Positions 15,402 through 23,702 of a stretch of DNA of 46,252 bases are shown here, in pieces. The stretch lies in assembly GCA_016180805.1 (NCBI GenBank), contig JACPAM010000277.1, positions 1 through 46,252 of the forward strand. Direction: 5' to 3'. The stretch is from Deltaproteobacteria bacterium. GTDB lineage: Bacteria > Desulfobacterota > Binatia > UBA9968. Position numbers and translations under genes: made by a program. The notes beneath the pieces are model-generated. The model was given only the letters and a program-made list of their open reading frames with translations. It ran no database searches and was not told where the DNA came from. Position 1 is the stretch's first letter. Each line of letters begins with the position of its first letter.

Positions 15402-18227
15402 ATGGCCCAACTGAGTCTGGAGTTACAGCATCTAAAGGCCAAACAGGCTGGCTCGCTCCCCGAAGTATCGCAATACGACCTTCGGCAGCTTCGCAACGCT
15501 CTCTGGGATTGGGATAAGGTGACCAAGGCGTCCCACCCTCGCGGGTGTGCATGGCAACAGTTTTGTAGCTTCAATGTATTCTCCAAGGATGGCGTAATGC
15601 TCAGAGAGGAGCAGGTGGCCGGATATCCTGCCCGCAACGATCCTATGGTCCCCGATCTGAACCCTCGGGGTTGCCAGAAAGGGGCCTCTTATGTTCGCCG
15701 GATTTATGCGCCCGATCGCCTCAAGTATCCCTTAGAACGGGTGGGGGAGCGAGGTGAGGGCAAATGGCGACGAATCAGTTGGGAGGAGGCGCTCACGAAG
15801 ATCGCCGACACGATCGTCGATGTCCTGGCCAAGGATGGTCCCGAGGCCGTCGTTAACAGCATAGGCACAGGGGCCGGCCAGAGCTACGCTTCCGCCGGGA
15901 TCAACAGTTTCCTTAATGCTATGGGAGCTCCGCTCCCTTCCCAAACCACCGAAATCGGGGATTTCTGGCCCGGCACCGCCTTGACTTTCGGCAAGATCTA
16001 TCTTGGCGATTCGGCAGACAACTGGTTCTACGCCGATATCATTTTGATCTGGGGAGGCAACCCCGCTTTCACCCACATCCCGAACTACCACTACCTCGCC
16101 GAGGCCCGCTACCACGGCGCCGAGATCATCGTCATCTCCCCCGATGCCAACGCCTCAACGGTCCACGCCGATCTCTGGGTGCCTGTGAATCAGGGAGGCG
16201 ACGCCGCCCTGGCCCTTTCCTTGGCGCAAGTCATCCTGAGCGAGGGCCTGCATAAGGAGGAGTTCCTCAGGGAGCAGACCGACCTTCCTTTGTTGGTGAG
16301 ACCGGACACCGGAAAGTTCCTCCGCGAGGAGGATTTGAAGCGAGGGGGCGGAGAAGGCGTCTTCTATTTCTATGACTTGAACAGCCGGAGGGTGGTCGAG
16401 GCTCCCCGTAGGAGCTTGGCCCTGGAGGGGATGCTGCCCGCTCTGGACGGGGAGTATGAAGTGAACACCCGCCAGGGAAAGGTCAAAGTAACCCCGGTTA
16501 TGGCGCTGCTCAGAGAGAAGCTCGATCGGGAATACACCCCGGAGCAAGCCTCCCCGCTCTGCGGGGTATCCCCGCAGATGATCCGCAGGCTTGCCCGGCG
16601 GATTGCTCAGGCCAAGGGAGTGGTCAATATATCCACCTCCCTGTGGGGCAAGTACTATCACGGCGACCTGATCGAGCGGGCGATGATTCTCGTGTTTGCC
16701 CTGTGCGGCCACATAGGCCGAAAAGGGGCCTCTTACAACGCCTTCCCGGTGCTCTCCCTGGATACGGCGGTGGGAACCATGCTGCGACGAGGGGGCCAAG
16801 TCATCCTCTCGGCTGCATCGGCGGACCCACGCTACCCAGGGTGGAAGGAAAAGGGTTTCACCGACGAGATGATCCTCTACGAGTATGCCCAAGAGTCTTT
16901 CAGGTCCCTTACTCCTATGTCGTTGTTCTATCAAGTGCACGGGGGGCTCCTCAAATTAATCGAGGAAAATAATAGCTGGGATCCCGACTTGAAGCGCCCG
17001 CTGGCAGACTATATACGGGAATCACGCGAGAAGGGCTGGCAATTTCAAAGTCGTGCCCTGGCTATCGAGCCCCGGGTCATATTTGCCGTAGGTAGCGATT
17101 TCTTCCGAAGAGTTCGGGGAACCGGTCATCTCCTCCAGCACCTGTTGCCCAAGCTCAGGCTGTTGGTAACCATCGACTGGCGCATGAGCGCCACCGCTCT
17201 GTACTCCGACATCGTGCTGCCCGCTGCTACTTGGTACGAGGCCACCGCCGTTCTCCTTACGGCCAGGCCGATAACGCCCTATCTCCATGTAAACGAGCAG
17301 GCGGCAGAGCCTCTATACGAGGCCAAGACTGAATGGGAGATGTTCGTACTCCTTACCCGGAAGATCGAAGAGCAGGCCAGGCGCAGGGGCTTGGCGAGCT
17401 ATCGCGATGCTCCGGGGAATGAGAGACGTTTTGATCAGCTAGTGGACAAGATGACCGCGGGAGGGCTTTATGCCGAAGACGGCGCAGAGGATTTAGCTAG
17501 GGACATCTACTACAACGCGGCCAACGTAGAGGTAACGGACTGGGAGGAGTTCAAGCAGCGAGGGATAGCCCCTTTTACAGGCATCGGCAACGTGGGAGGG
17601 CCGATGGGCTCCATGGGCAACGCTTGCGATCTCCGGGAGGGGGAGCCCATGGTCCCTCTGGTCTGGCATACCGAAAGGAAGCAGCCTTACCCCACTCTCA
17701 CTCGGCGCATCCAGTTCTACATCGACCACGATTGGTTTATGGAGCTGGGGGAAGCCCTGCCTACTCACAAAGATTCCCCTCGGGCCGGTGGCGACTATCC
17801 CCTTCAACTGACCGGGGGCCATGCGCGCTGGAGCATCCACAGCGACTGGATTGACGACGCTATGATTTTGCGGTTGCAGCGGGGCCAACCGGTGCTGTTC
17901 ATGAGCCAACACGACGCCAGCGCCCGGGACATCGAGGACGGGGACGAGGTGGAAGCCCATAATGATCTGACCTCCTTTCGTATCCAGGCGGTCGTTACCC
18001 CTTGCATAAGGCCCGGGCAGGCGATTGTCTACCACCCGTGGATCAACTACCAGTTTCCGGGATGGCGACATTTTAAAGGGGTCATGCCGTCCCCCTTGAA
18101 CCCTACTCTCCTTGCCGGGAACTCTGGGGGCGAGTCCCACCTGAAGGCCCGAGCGGATGCTTTCCACCCCGGCAATAACGACCGCGATACGAGGGTGGAA
18201 GTCAGGAAGGCAGAGAAGCGCGTTTAA
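15402..18227 (+). CDS. molybdopterin oxidoreductase catalytic alpha subunit, type II DMSO reductase family
   Basis: 941 aa from ATG 15402, preceded by AAGGAGGAGA (the frame is open upstream but overlaps E1 beta). The Fe-S motif is His45, Cys49, Cys55, Cys91 in SHPRGCAWQQFC and NPRGCQKGASY; NarG has H-x3-C-x3-C, here H-x3-C-x5-C. Asp187 in EIGDFWPG aligns with the Mo-ligating Asp of NarG/EbdA, placing the enzyme in type II. The C-terminal dinucleotide-binding part GGHARWSIHSDW, LRLQRGQPV and VYHPWINYQFPGW is closest in style to ethylbenzene, dimethylsulfide and selenate enzymes. No twin-Arg signal is visible, so it is probably cytoplasmic, and no cytochrome subunit is encoded. The substrate is unknown. 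Confidence 0.9.
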   Translation: MAQLSLELQHLKAKQAGSLPEVSQYDLRQLRNALWDWDKVTKASHPRGCAWQQFCSFNVFSKDGVMLREEQVAGYPARNDPMVPDLNPRGCQKGASYVRRIYAPDRLKYPLERVGERGEGKWRRISWEEALTKIADTIVDVLAKDGPEAVVNSIGTGAGQSYASAGINSFLNAMGAPLPSQTTEIGDFWPGTALTFGKIYLGDSADNWFYADIILIWGGNPAFTHIPNYHYLAEARYHGAEIIVISPDANASTVHADLWVPVNQGGDAALALSLAQVILSEGLHKEEFLREQTDLPLLVRPDTGKFLREEDLKRGGGEGVFYFYDLNSRRVVEAPRRSLALEGMLPALDGEYEVNTRQGKVKVTPVMALLREKLDREYTPEQASPLCGVSPQMIRRLARRIAQAKGVVNISTSLWGKYYHGDLIERAMILVFALCGHIGRKGASYNAFPVLSLDTAVGTMLRRGGQVILSAASADPRYPGWKEKGFTDEMILYEYAQESFRSLTPMSLFYQVHGGLLKLIEENNSWDPDLKRPLADYIRESREKGWQFQSRALAIEPRVIFAVGSDFFRRVRGTGHLLQHLLPKLRLLVTIDWRMSATALYSDIVLPAATWYEATAVLLTARPITPYLHVNEQAAEPLYEAKTEWEMFVLLTRKIEEQARRRGLASYRDAPGNERRFDQLVDKMTAGGLYAEDGAEDLARDIYYNAANVEVTDWEEFKQRGIAPFTGIGNVGGPMGSMGNACDLREGEPMVPLVWHTERKQPYPTLTRRIQFYIDHDWFMELGEALPTHKDSPRAGGDYPLQLTGGHARWSIHSDWIDDAMILRLQRGQPVLFMSQHDASARDIEDGDEVEAHNDLTSFRIQAVVTPCIRPGQAIVYHPWINYQFPGWRHFKGVMPSPLNPTLLAGNSGGESHLKARADAFHPGNNDRDTRVEVRKAEKRV

Positions 18228-18540
18228 ATAGGATCAGATTCGACTGTTTGTCAACAAAAGACTTGACCCGTCCCCACAAGAAGCCACGAGCGAGCGTGGC
18301 ATCCGCGTTGCCGAATATTGTCTCGAATCAATCAGTGGCATGTGGCTTTATGGCTCCGGGGAGACCTGTCTGCGTGCGGACACGCACAGGCAGATAGACT
18401 GCGCTCCGAGGTCATGCTGTGGGTTACGTGAAAAGACCCCTTTGCTCTTTGAGAGGTCGTCAAGATCAGGGGATGAATGTTCTGAACTTTCCCGAGGGGC
18501 AGCGCCACAAGGCACGGGACGTAAGTCCGTGGTACGGGGT
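18228..18540. other. intergenic stretch after the molybdoenzyme gene
   Basis: 313 bases, no gene. Two small hairpins are visible: gccacg/cgtggc (18283-18300) and gcgtg/cacgc within an imperfect longer stem near 18368-18395. Neither has a T-tract, so a Rho-independent terminator is not supported. Confidence 0.4.
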
Positions 18541-18786
18541 TTACTTGTAAAAGATGTCCTTCAGCTTCCCTATCAGAGCAGTATCCAGTTTGAAAAAGTC
18601 GTTGATGATTTCTTCTACTTCTTTGCCACCCACTGGATCCACTTCGAGCCTGAACTTTTTCATTTCGGCGAAAAACTCTCTGTCTCCCATGGTATCCACA
18701 AATGCCCTGCGCAGCATGCCGACCCGGTCTTTGGGTGTTCCCGGAGGCAACGCATAGGTGAGCGCAACAAAAAAGCTCAAGGGCAA
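18541..18786 (-). pseudogene. C-terminal remnant of a Bug-family (TTT) solute receptor
   Basis: 81 codons whose content is only the C terminus of a tripartite tricarboxylate transporter receptor: PPGTPKDRVGMLRRAF, then MGDREFFAEMKKFRLEVDP, VGGKEVEEIINDFF and LDTALIGKLKDIF. A full receptor is about 320 aa with a signal peptide; everything before the PPGTP motif is missing. The break falls at about 18770-18780, exactly where the duplicated rhomboid 3' flank starts, so it was probably cut by the same rearrangement. Confidence 0.8.
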
Positions 18787-18884
18787 ACCTGAGAGCGACC
18801 CTTCAGCGAAAATGGCGCCTGAATGCCCACCGGCGGTAGCGTTGCTTCAACTGCCCGTAATGGTAGGGGCCGAAGAAGATCAAG
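18779..18884. repeat. right border copy of the duplicated rhomboid 3' end
   Basis: Same orientation as 4743-4848 and alignable to it without gaps (about 14 mismatches in 106 by hand). This copy is contiguous with the intact rhomboid-like gene and includes about 23 bases beyond its stop codon. Together the two copies bracket the molybdoenzyme/E1/ABC cluster as direct repeats about 14 kb apart. Confidence 0.75.
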
Positions 18885-19456
18885 TAGTTGGCATAGATGG
18901 CCAAAAGGTAAAGCCGCTCGAGCCAGGAGCCGGTGACGAACCGCCAGCCGACATAGGCAGCGGTCAGCCATGCCAGCCATACAATCTTTACCGGCAGGAA
19001 CATGAAGAGAAGAATCTGTTGCTCGGGGGCAATCGCGGCCGCGGCGAGAAAGAGTGTCGATTCCAGGTCTCTAACGGAGGTGATCGGAACCCGAAAGGCC
19101 AAAGAAAAACCAATGGTCAACGTGATCGAGATCAAGACATAGAAGGTGGTCTTGAATGCTCCCCAGCTATTTTCGATGCCGTCGACGATGAAGTAGAGAA
19201 ACCACAGGACAAAAATCATCCAAACCGGGCTCAGCGAAAGGGGCAACGCGAGGAAGGTGATGAGCCGCCACAGCTCTCCCTGAAATACCAACTCGGGAAT
19301 GAGTGCCAGACGCCACCACCAGCGCGGATCGGAAAAAACCAGCGCGAAGCCGATCACCTGAAGGCCAACCAAAAAGCCCGCGATGTTGGGAATCGCAAGC
19401 CAGTGGAGCCGACGCTCAATCCTCTCAAGCCATGTCGGGTCCTGTCCGTAAAGCAT
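18803..19456 (-). CDS. rhomboid-like membrane protein lacking the catalytic GxSG
   Basis: 217 aa from ATG 19456 ([20 protein letters not shown]); the frame is open further upstream but runs through a RidA remnant. Rhomboid-type layout: [13 protein letters not shown] after TM1, [15 protein letters not shown] around TM3, [17 protein letters not shown] for TM5, six hydrophobic segments in all. Where active rhomboids carry GxSG, this protein has LESTLFLAA, so the nucleophile motif is absent; the end has [10 protein letters not shown]. It is probably a non-proteolytic rhomboid fold (pseudoprotease or membrane chaperone). Its 3' end is duplicated at 4.75 kb. Confidence 0.7.
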   Translation of the reverse strand: MLYGQDPTWLERIERRLHWLAIPNIAGFLVGLQVIGFALVFSDPRWWWRLALIPELVFQGELWRLITFLALPLSLSPVWMIFVLWFLYFIVDGIENSWGAFKTTFYVLISITLTIGFSLAFRVPITSVRDLESTLFLAAAAIAPEQQILLFMFLPVKIVWLAWLTAAYVGWRFVTGSWLERLYLLAIYANYLIFFGPYHYGQLKQRYRRWAFRRHFR

Positions 19457-19658
19457 GGGTTTTTCTGAGTAGAAAATTGAATAAGTTTTCCAGCACTTGC
19501 CGGGTCTGAGCGGCGGTTCCTCCTTCGACCAGGTTTCCGGTTTTCGGGTCGAGAGCGATCTGACCCGCCGTGAATAGAAACCCGCCCGCGCGAATGGCCT
19601 GCTCGTAGGGCCCAATCGCCTTCGGCGCGCCATCGGTTCGCACCGCTTCTGCTTCCAT
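19425..19658 (-). pseudogene. truncated RidA/YjgF-family gene
   Basis: A Shine-Dalgarno AAGGAG and ATG are intact, followed by RidA sequence: [36 protein letters not shown] and TRQVLENL (to about 19482). After residue 59 the family sequence stops and the frame runs into the region upstream of the rhomboid-like gene until TGA. RidA needs about 125 aa and its C-terminal half carries the imine-hydrolysing Arg, so this 77-codon product cannot be functional. An intact RidA relative is at 39675-40088. Confidence 0.75.
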
Positions 19659-19819
19659 TACGGAACGGCTCCTTTTTTCGGGCGATTTTCGGCATCCTAT
19701 AATAGGAATCTCCTAGTAGGCAACCCGGGGAGACGAAAGACGATTGAGGAGCGTAGCTAATTCTTTCTTGCATTTTTTCTTCGCTCCGTCTTATGATTCG
19801 GTCGCTGAGGAGGGAAGCT

Positions 19820-21253
19820 ATGGTCGTAGCAACGATCAGTTTTGGCTTGGCTATGTTTTCGTTTGCAGGGGTTGCCTGGGCCGATGTCGGCCACGGGGCT
19901 CATGCGCCGACGATCAGTGCTCCGCTTTGGGTTTGGATCCTTGGACTTGGCCTTGTGACCCTCATCGTCCTTGTCCTCATCCAGCAGGCGCGTAAGGGGA
20001 AACTGTGGCGCGAGAGATTGGGTGGATTTAGCCGAAACGCGCGCCTGCTACTGATTCGCAGCCCTTTCAGCGGCCTTTCCGTTAGCCTGCTTCGGTTTCT
20101 CTTTAACCTCTACCTTCTTGCGGTTGGCTTCGACCTGCTCTTTGTAGCCAAGTTCACCGCTATCAACTGGACCTTCCATGGCCTTTCCGTTATTCCGTCA
20201 GGCATACTTTCGGACCTCTTTGGCCGGCGGCGCGTATTTTTGATCGCCTATAGCGCTAACCTTTTGGCCACGACAGCGATTATCTTCGTCACCGATCCCA
20301 CCTGGCTCCTCGTTCTGGCGGCACTAACGGGTCTTTTCGAAGGAGGCCATGCCATTGTCGGTCCTCCTTTCATGATCGAGCAGAGTCGTGCGGACGAACG
20401 CGTTCATCTGTTTAGCCTCAACGGTGGAATCCAGGTTGGGGCGGCTAGCCTTGGCAATTTGGCGGCAGGCGTGCTTCCGTTTGTGTTTGCCTATGCGTTC
20501 GGCATCGGGCCGGAGAGCGCGTGGGCGCGGCGCGCCGCCTTGCTCTGCGCCGTGCCGGTCATGGTCCTTTCGGCGATTCCCATCTATCTCATCCGGGAGG
20601 AGTGGAAGCCTATCGATGTTCGCCGTTGGGTCGAGGGCATTGAAAACTACGGACGGATCGGCATGCTCGCGCTGACGGAGGGGTTAGTTGCGTTCGGTAT
20701 GGGCTTCTCAGCCCCCTTTTTTAATATCTTCTTCGAGCAAAACCTCAAAGCTTCGACGGACCAAATCGGTGTCATCTTCGCTCTCGCCTCGCTCCTGACA
20801 GCCATTGTCATGCTTTTCGTTCCGATCCTTGTCCAGCGTTTGGGTCGTGTGCGCACGGTCACTCTTGTCAAGCTTCTGGGTGTCCCGTGTCTTCTCCTTC
20901 TGGGAATGTCTCACAGCGTCTTGTGGGCAGGAGCCTTCTATATCTTGACCATTCTTTTAATCGGTGGGCCCTTTCCCAACCGGGGGATTTCTGATCCCAT
21001 CTACAGCCTCTTCGCGATGGAGGTCGTAAAGGAGAGGGAGCGCGGGACGACCAACGGAATTATGCATGCCTTCTCCGAGTTCCCAATGGGTATGGGTGCT
21101 GTCATAGCAGGCCAGTTTATGGCAGTCGGGGACTGGCAGACGCCCTATGTGATCGGTGGGGCTATTTTTACCGTGGGCTTTATTCTCTACTACCTGTATT
21201 TTGCTCGAATCGATGCACGGGAACCTGCTCTTCAGCCGGCAACCGCAAGCTGA
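19820..21253 (+). CDS. MFS transporter with an N-terminal signal/anchor extension
   Basis: 477 aa from ATG 19820, preferred over 19793 because GAGGAGGGA is correctly spaced and a signal-like segment begins there (MVVATISFGLAMFSFAGVAW, A-D cleavage). A further TM helix (about 38-58) and a basic stretch precede the 12-TM major facilitator core. MFS landmarks: SGILSDLFGRRRVFLIAYS (the loop 2-3 motif), PPFMIEQSRADERVHLFS, and ERERGTTNGIMHAFSEFPMG in the second half. The extra export-type N terminus is unusual for an MFS carrier. Substrate unknown. Confidence 0.85.
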   Translation: MVVATISFGLAMFSFAGVAWADVGHGAHAPTISAPLWVWILGLGLVTLIVLVLIQQARKGKLWRERLGGFSRNARLLLIRSPFSGLSVSLLRFLFNLYLLAVGFDLLFVAKFTAINWTFHGLSVIPSGILSDLFGRRRVFLIAYSANLLATTAIIFVTDPTWLLVLAALTGLFEGGHAIVGPPFMIEQSRADERVHLFSLNGGIQVGAASLGNLAAGVLPFVFAYAFGIGPESAWARRAALLCAVPVMVLSAIPIYLIREEWKPIDVRRWVEGIENYGRIGMLALTEGLVAFGMGFSAPFFNIFFEQNLKASTDQIGVIFALASLLTAIVMLFVPILVQRLGRVRTVTLVKLLGVPCLLLLGMSHSVLWAGAFYILTILLIGGPFPNRGISDPIYSLFAMEVVKERERGTTNGIMHAFSEFPMGMGAVIAGQFMAVGDWQTPYVIGGAIFTVGFILYYLYFARIDAREPALQPATAS

Positions 21254-21296
21254 TTGACGGGCTGCGTGAAGAGTCGGTTTTGATCCGGGGTATGCC

Positions 21297-21488
21297 GTGA
21301 CCCTTCTTACGGCCCATAAAATTCTCATCACCACGGCGGTGGTCTTCTTCTTTGGCTTCGCCCTGTGGGAGGCGCGCAACTATTTCGCGGGCGAGAGTTT
21401 GTGGGCGTTGCTCCGAAGCCTAATCTACTTTTTGGTCTCTGTGGGGTTTGGGGTTTATTTGAGATCACTGCGGCGTTGGTTGAAGTAG
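21297..21488 (+). CDS. small two-helix membrane protein
   Basis: 63 aa beginning at GTG 21297 (an overlapping ATG at 21292 reads only two codons). Two hydrophobic stretches, HKILITTAVVFFFGFALW and LLRSLIYFLVSVGFGVYL, with a positively charged C-terminal tail. It lies 43 bases after the MFS gene on the same strand and is probably co-transcribed. No recognised family. Confidence 0.55.
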   Translation: MTLLTAHKILITTAVVFFFGFALWEARNYFAGESLWALLRSLIYFLVSVGFGVYLRSLRRWLK

Positions 21489-21513
21489 CAGGGGCGGGCG
21501 GCTAAGAAAAACC

Positions 21514-21789
21514 ATGGATCCCAAGCCCTTTCTGGTGCCGGTCAGCGAAGCGGAGATCCGGCGCGAGCGGCACAAGGCCCGCGCACTCCGCTCCAGCCAG
21601 TGGTGGAAGCGAAAACGGGCCAAGGGAATCTGCTATCATTGCGGTCAGAAGTTCCCGCCCAAAGAGCTCACCATGGATCATCTGATCCCGATCATCCGCG
21701 GCGGCAAGTCCACCAAAGGAAATCTCGTGCCGAGCTGCAAGAAGTGCAATACGGAGAAAAAGTATAAGCTCCCCATCGAACAGGAATGA
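21514..21789 (+). CDS. HNH endonuclease family protein
   Basis: 91 aa. Compact HNH fold: zinc pair CYHC (about 40-43), MDHLIPIIRGGKSTKGNL with the catalytic His and Asn, and the second zinc pair CKKC followed by N. Single-domain proteins like this occur in phage packaging, restriction and homing contexts, but no partner is present here. A basic N terminus (RRERHKARALRSSQWWKRKR) could contact DNA. 25 bases after the small membrane protein gene. Confidence 0.85.
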   Translation: MDPKPFLVPVSEAEIRRERHKARALRSSQWWKRKRAKGICYHCGQKFPPKELTMDHLIPIIRGGKSTKGNLVPSCKKCNTEKKYKLPIEQE

Positions 21790-21797
21790 GCCAACCC

Positions 21798-22559
21798 TCA
21801 ATGCATGATGCCGCCGCCCTCGACGACCACAAGCTGCCCGGTGATAAAGTCGCTGTCGGAGCTAGCTAAAAAGAGCGCGGTGCCGGTGATGTCCTCGGGC
21901 GTTTCGATCCGACTGAAAACGCGGTGATCGATTCCGGCCTGGCGCCGCTTGCGGACCTCTTCGGTCACGACCTCCTCGCTCATGGTGGAGCCCGGTGTCA
22001 TGCAGTTCACGTTGATGTTCCAGGGCCCGAGCTGCCTCGCCAGCACCCGCGTCAGGGCAACTACCCCGCCTTTTGAGGTGGTGTAGTGGGGCATGTTGCC
22101 GCTGCCGCTGAAAAAAGTTCCGGAAGCGATGTTGATAATCTTGCCGCCTTTTTGCCGCTTCATGACCGGAATGGTCGCCCGGCAGCAGAGAAACACCCCT
22201 TTGAGGTTCACCGCCATGACCCGGTCCCACTCCTCCAAAGGGAGTTCCTCGAGCGATCCCTTCCAAAGCGGCTCGCTGACGTAAATGGCGGCGTTGTTGA
22301 GCAGCACGTCGATCCGCCCGAAACGACTGACGGTTTCCTGCACGAGGCCTTCGACGCTCTCGTACTTGGTGACGTCGGTAGGGCGCGCCCAGGCCGATCG
22401 GCCCTCTCTGCGAATGGCTTCGGCCACCGATTCTCCGGCAGGCTCGTCGATTTCGGCAATCACGATGTGCGCGCCTTCTTCGGCGAACCTTCGGGCATAA
22501 GCCTTCCCGATCCCGTGCCCGGCACCGGTGATGATCGTGACCTTGTCTTCGAGTCTCAT
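21798..22559 (-). CDS. short-chain dehydrogenase/reductase (FabG-like)
   Basis: 253 aa from ATG 22559 (MRLEDKVTIITGAGHGIG). Rossmann TGAGHGIGKAYA at about 11-22, NNAAIY segment, catalytic Ser in NIASGTFFSG and YTTSK with catalytic Tyr and Lys. The C-terminal ITGQLVVVEGGG is standard for classical SDRs. NAD(P)-dependent alcohol/ketone oxidoreductase; substrate not predictable. Starts 14 bases after the stop of the basic protein gene before it (same strand). Confidence 0.9.
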   Translation of the reverse strand: MRLEDKVTIITGAGHGIGKAYARRFAEEGAHIVIAEIDEPAGESVAEAIRREGRSAWARPTDVTKYESVEGLVQETVSRFGRIDVLLNNAAIYVSEPLWKGSLEELPLEEWDRVMAVNLKGVFLCCRATIPVMKRQKGGKIINIASGTFFSGSGNMPHYTTSKGGVVALTRVLARQLGPWNINVNCMTPGSTMSEEVVTEEVRKRRQAGIDHRVFSRIETPEDITGTALFLASSDSDFITGQLVVVEGGGIMH

Positions 22560-22573
22560 TGCGCGTGTTAGAA

Positions 22574-22936
22574 TCAGGCCTTCTGGTACTTTCCCCTGTC
22601 GGTACGTTTGATTTTTTTCTGTTTCCCCCACCGGACAAGTACCTGGCGCAGGTAGAGGCGCGATTTCCGTCTCGCGCCGCCCTTCTTTGCCAGGTCATCG
22701 ATGGTGAAATTATTGGGCAGCGATTTGAACACGCCGTTCCAGTCTACGGTCGCCCGCCTTCTCGTTCTTCCCCGGGCTCTCCCCCTTCCTGCCTGGTTGC
22801 CGCCGAGGAGCTTGAAGACCCGCAGGTGCTTCTTAAGGTCACCCTTTAAGGAAGCGAGTTCCGAAGTCTTGCGATTGATTTCCCGCCTCAGTCGGCTGAC
22901 CCCCCTCTGTACGGATGTTCTTAGATCTACAGCCAT
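22574..22936 (-). CDS. small basic protein, coiled coil plus winged-helix-like C terminus
   Basis: 120 aa, very basic. N-terminal heptad-like region RLRREINRKTSELASLKGDL (about 16-35), a GRGRARGRTRRRA linker, then VDWNGVFKSLPNNFTIDDLA with RLYLRQVLVRWGKQKKIKR, which looks like a small winged helix for DNA binding. AGGAGGA precedes ATG 22936. I do not recognise a named family; a nucleoid or regulatory DNA-binding role is an inference. Confidence 0.6.
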   Translation of the reverse strand: MAVDLRTSVQRGVSRLRREINRKTSELASLKGDLKKHLRVFKLLGGNQAGRGRARGRTRRRATVDWNGVFKSLPNNFTIDDLAKKGGARRKSRLYLRQVLVRWGKQKKIKRTDRGKYQKA

Positions 22937-22978
22937 AAATCCTCCTGTTCTGGCATTTGGTTTTCCCCGTCCACAGCT

Positions 22979-23626
22979 TTACTCCTCCCAGCCGTAAGTT
23001 CCAACTAGTTTTACGAAATGACACTCCCCCAGGTAATCCTCTTTGAGCCCTTCGCTGGTTTTACGAATGCGCACCAAAGTCTGGAGTTCTTCTTCGCCCA
23101 TGGGCACGACGAGACAGCCGCCCGGTCCAAGTTGATCGAGAAGCGGCCGGGGAAGACACGGGGCAGCCGCGGAGATCACCACGGCGTCATAAGGCGCATG
23201 CTTCGCCAAACCCAAGGTCCCATCGCCGGTGAAAATGAAAACGTTCCGGTAACCCAAGCTCGCTATCACGGAACGGGCCCTGACCGCAAGCCTTTCCAAG
23301 CGCTCCACGGAATACACCTCGGCGCAAAGCTCCGCCAGAACCGCGGTCTCATAGCCGGATCCCGTGCCGACTTCCAGGACGCGCTCCTTGCCGCTGAGAC
23401 CCATGGCCTCCACCATAAGCGCAACCATATAAGGCTGAGAGATGGTTTGATCCTGCCCGATCGGTAGCGGGCGGTCCTCGTAGGCTCGGTCCCTAAGCTC
23501 TTCCGGAATAAAGAGATGGCGCGGAACCCTGGCCATGGCCTGAAGCACTCTGGGGTCTTTAATATCGCGGCTTTGGAGCTGGTCCTGGACCATTCTCTCT
23601 CGCGCTGTTTCGTAGCGGCCTGTCAT
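22979..23626 (-). CDS. pcm: protein-L-isoaspartate O-methyltransferase
   Basis: 215 aa from ATG 23626 (a GTG at 23653 is possible). Repairs isoaspartyl residues using S-adenosylmethionine. Family hallmarks: VPRHLFIPEELRDRAYEDRP, IGQDQTISQPYMVALM, the SAM motif VLEVGTGSGYETAVLAEL and YDAVVISAAAPCLPRPLL. Length is normal. Same strand as the two genes after it, with a 42-base gap. Confidence 0.92.
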   Translation of the reverse strand: MTGRYETARERMVQDQLQSRDIKDPRVLQAMARVPRHLFIPEELRDRAYEDRPLPIGQDQTISQPYMVALMVEAMGLSGKERVLEVGTGSGYETAVLAELCAEVYSVERLERLAVRARSVIASLGYRNVFIFTGDGTLGLAKHAPYDAVVISAAAPCLPRPLLDQLGPGGCLVVPMGEEELQTLVRIRKTSEGLKEDYLGECHFVKLVGTYGWEE

Positions 23627-23702
23627 AGAAGGGGACCGATGTAGACACACCAATTCATGCTAACGGAACCCATAGACTGGCGCAACGATCCTTACCGCTC
23701 CC

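Noticed and set aside
4743..18884. Active integrative element or prophage
   Set aside because: No integrase, recombinase, replication or conjugation gene and no tRNA target were found between the repeats, and the two repeats have diverged noticeably.
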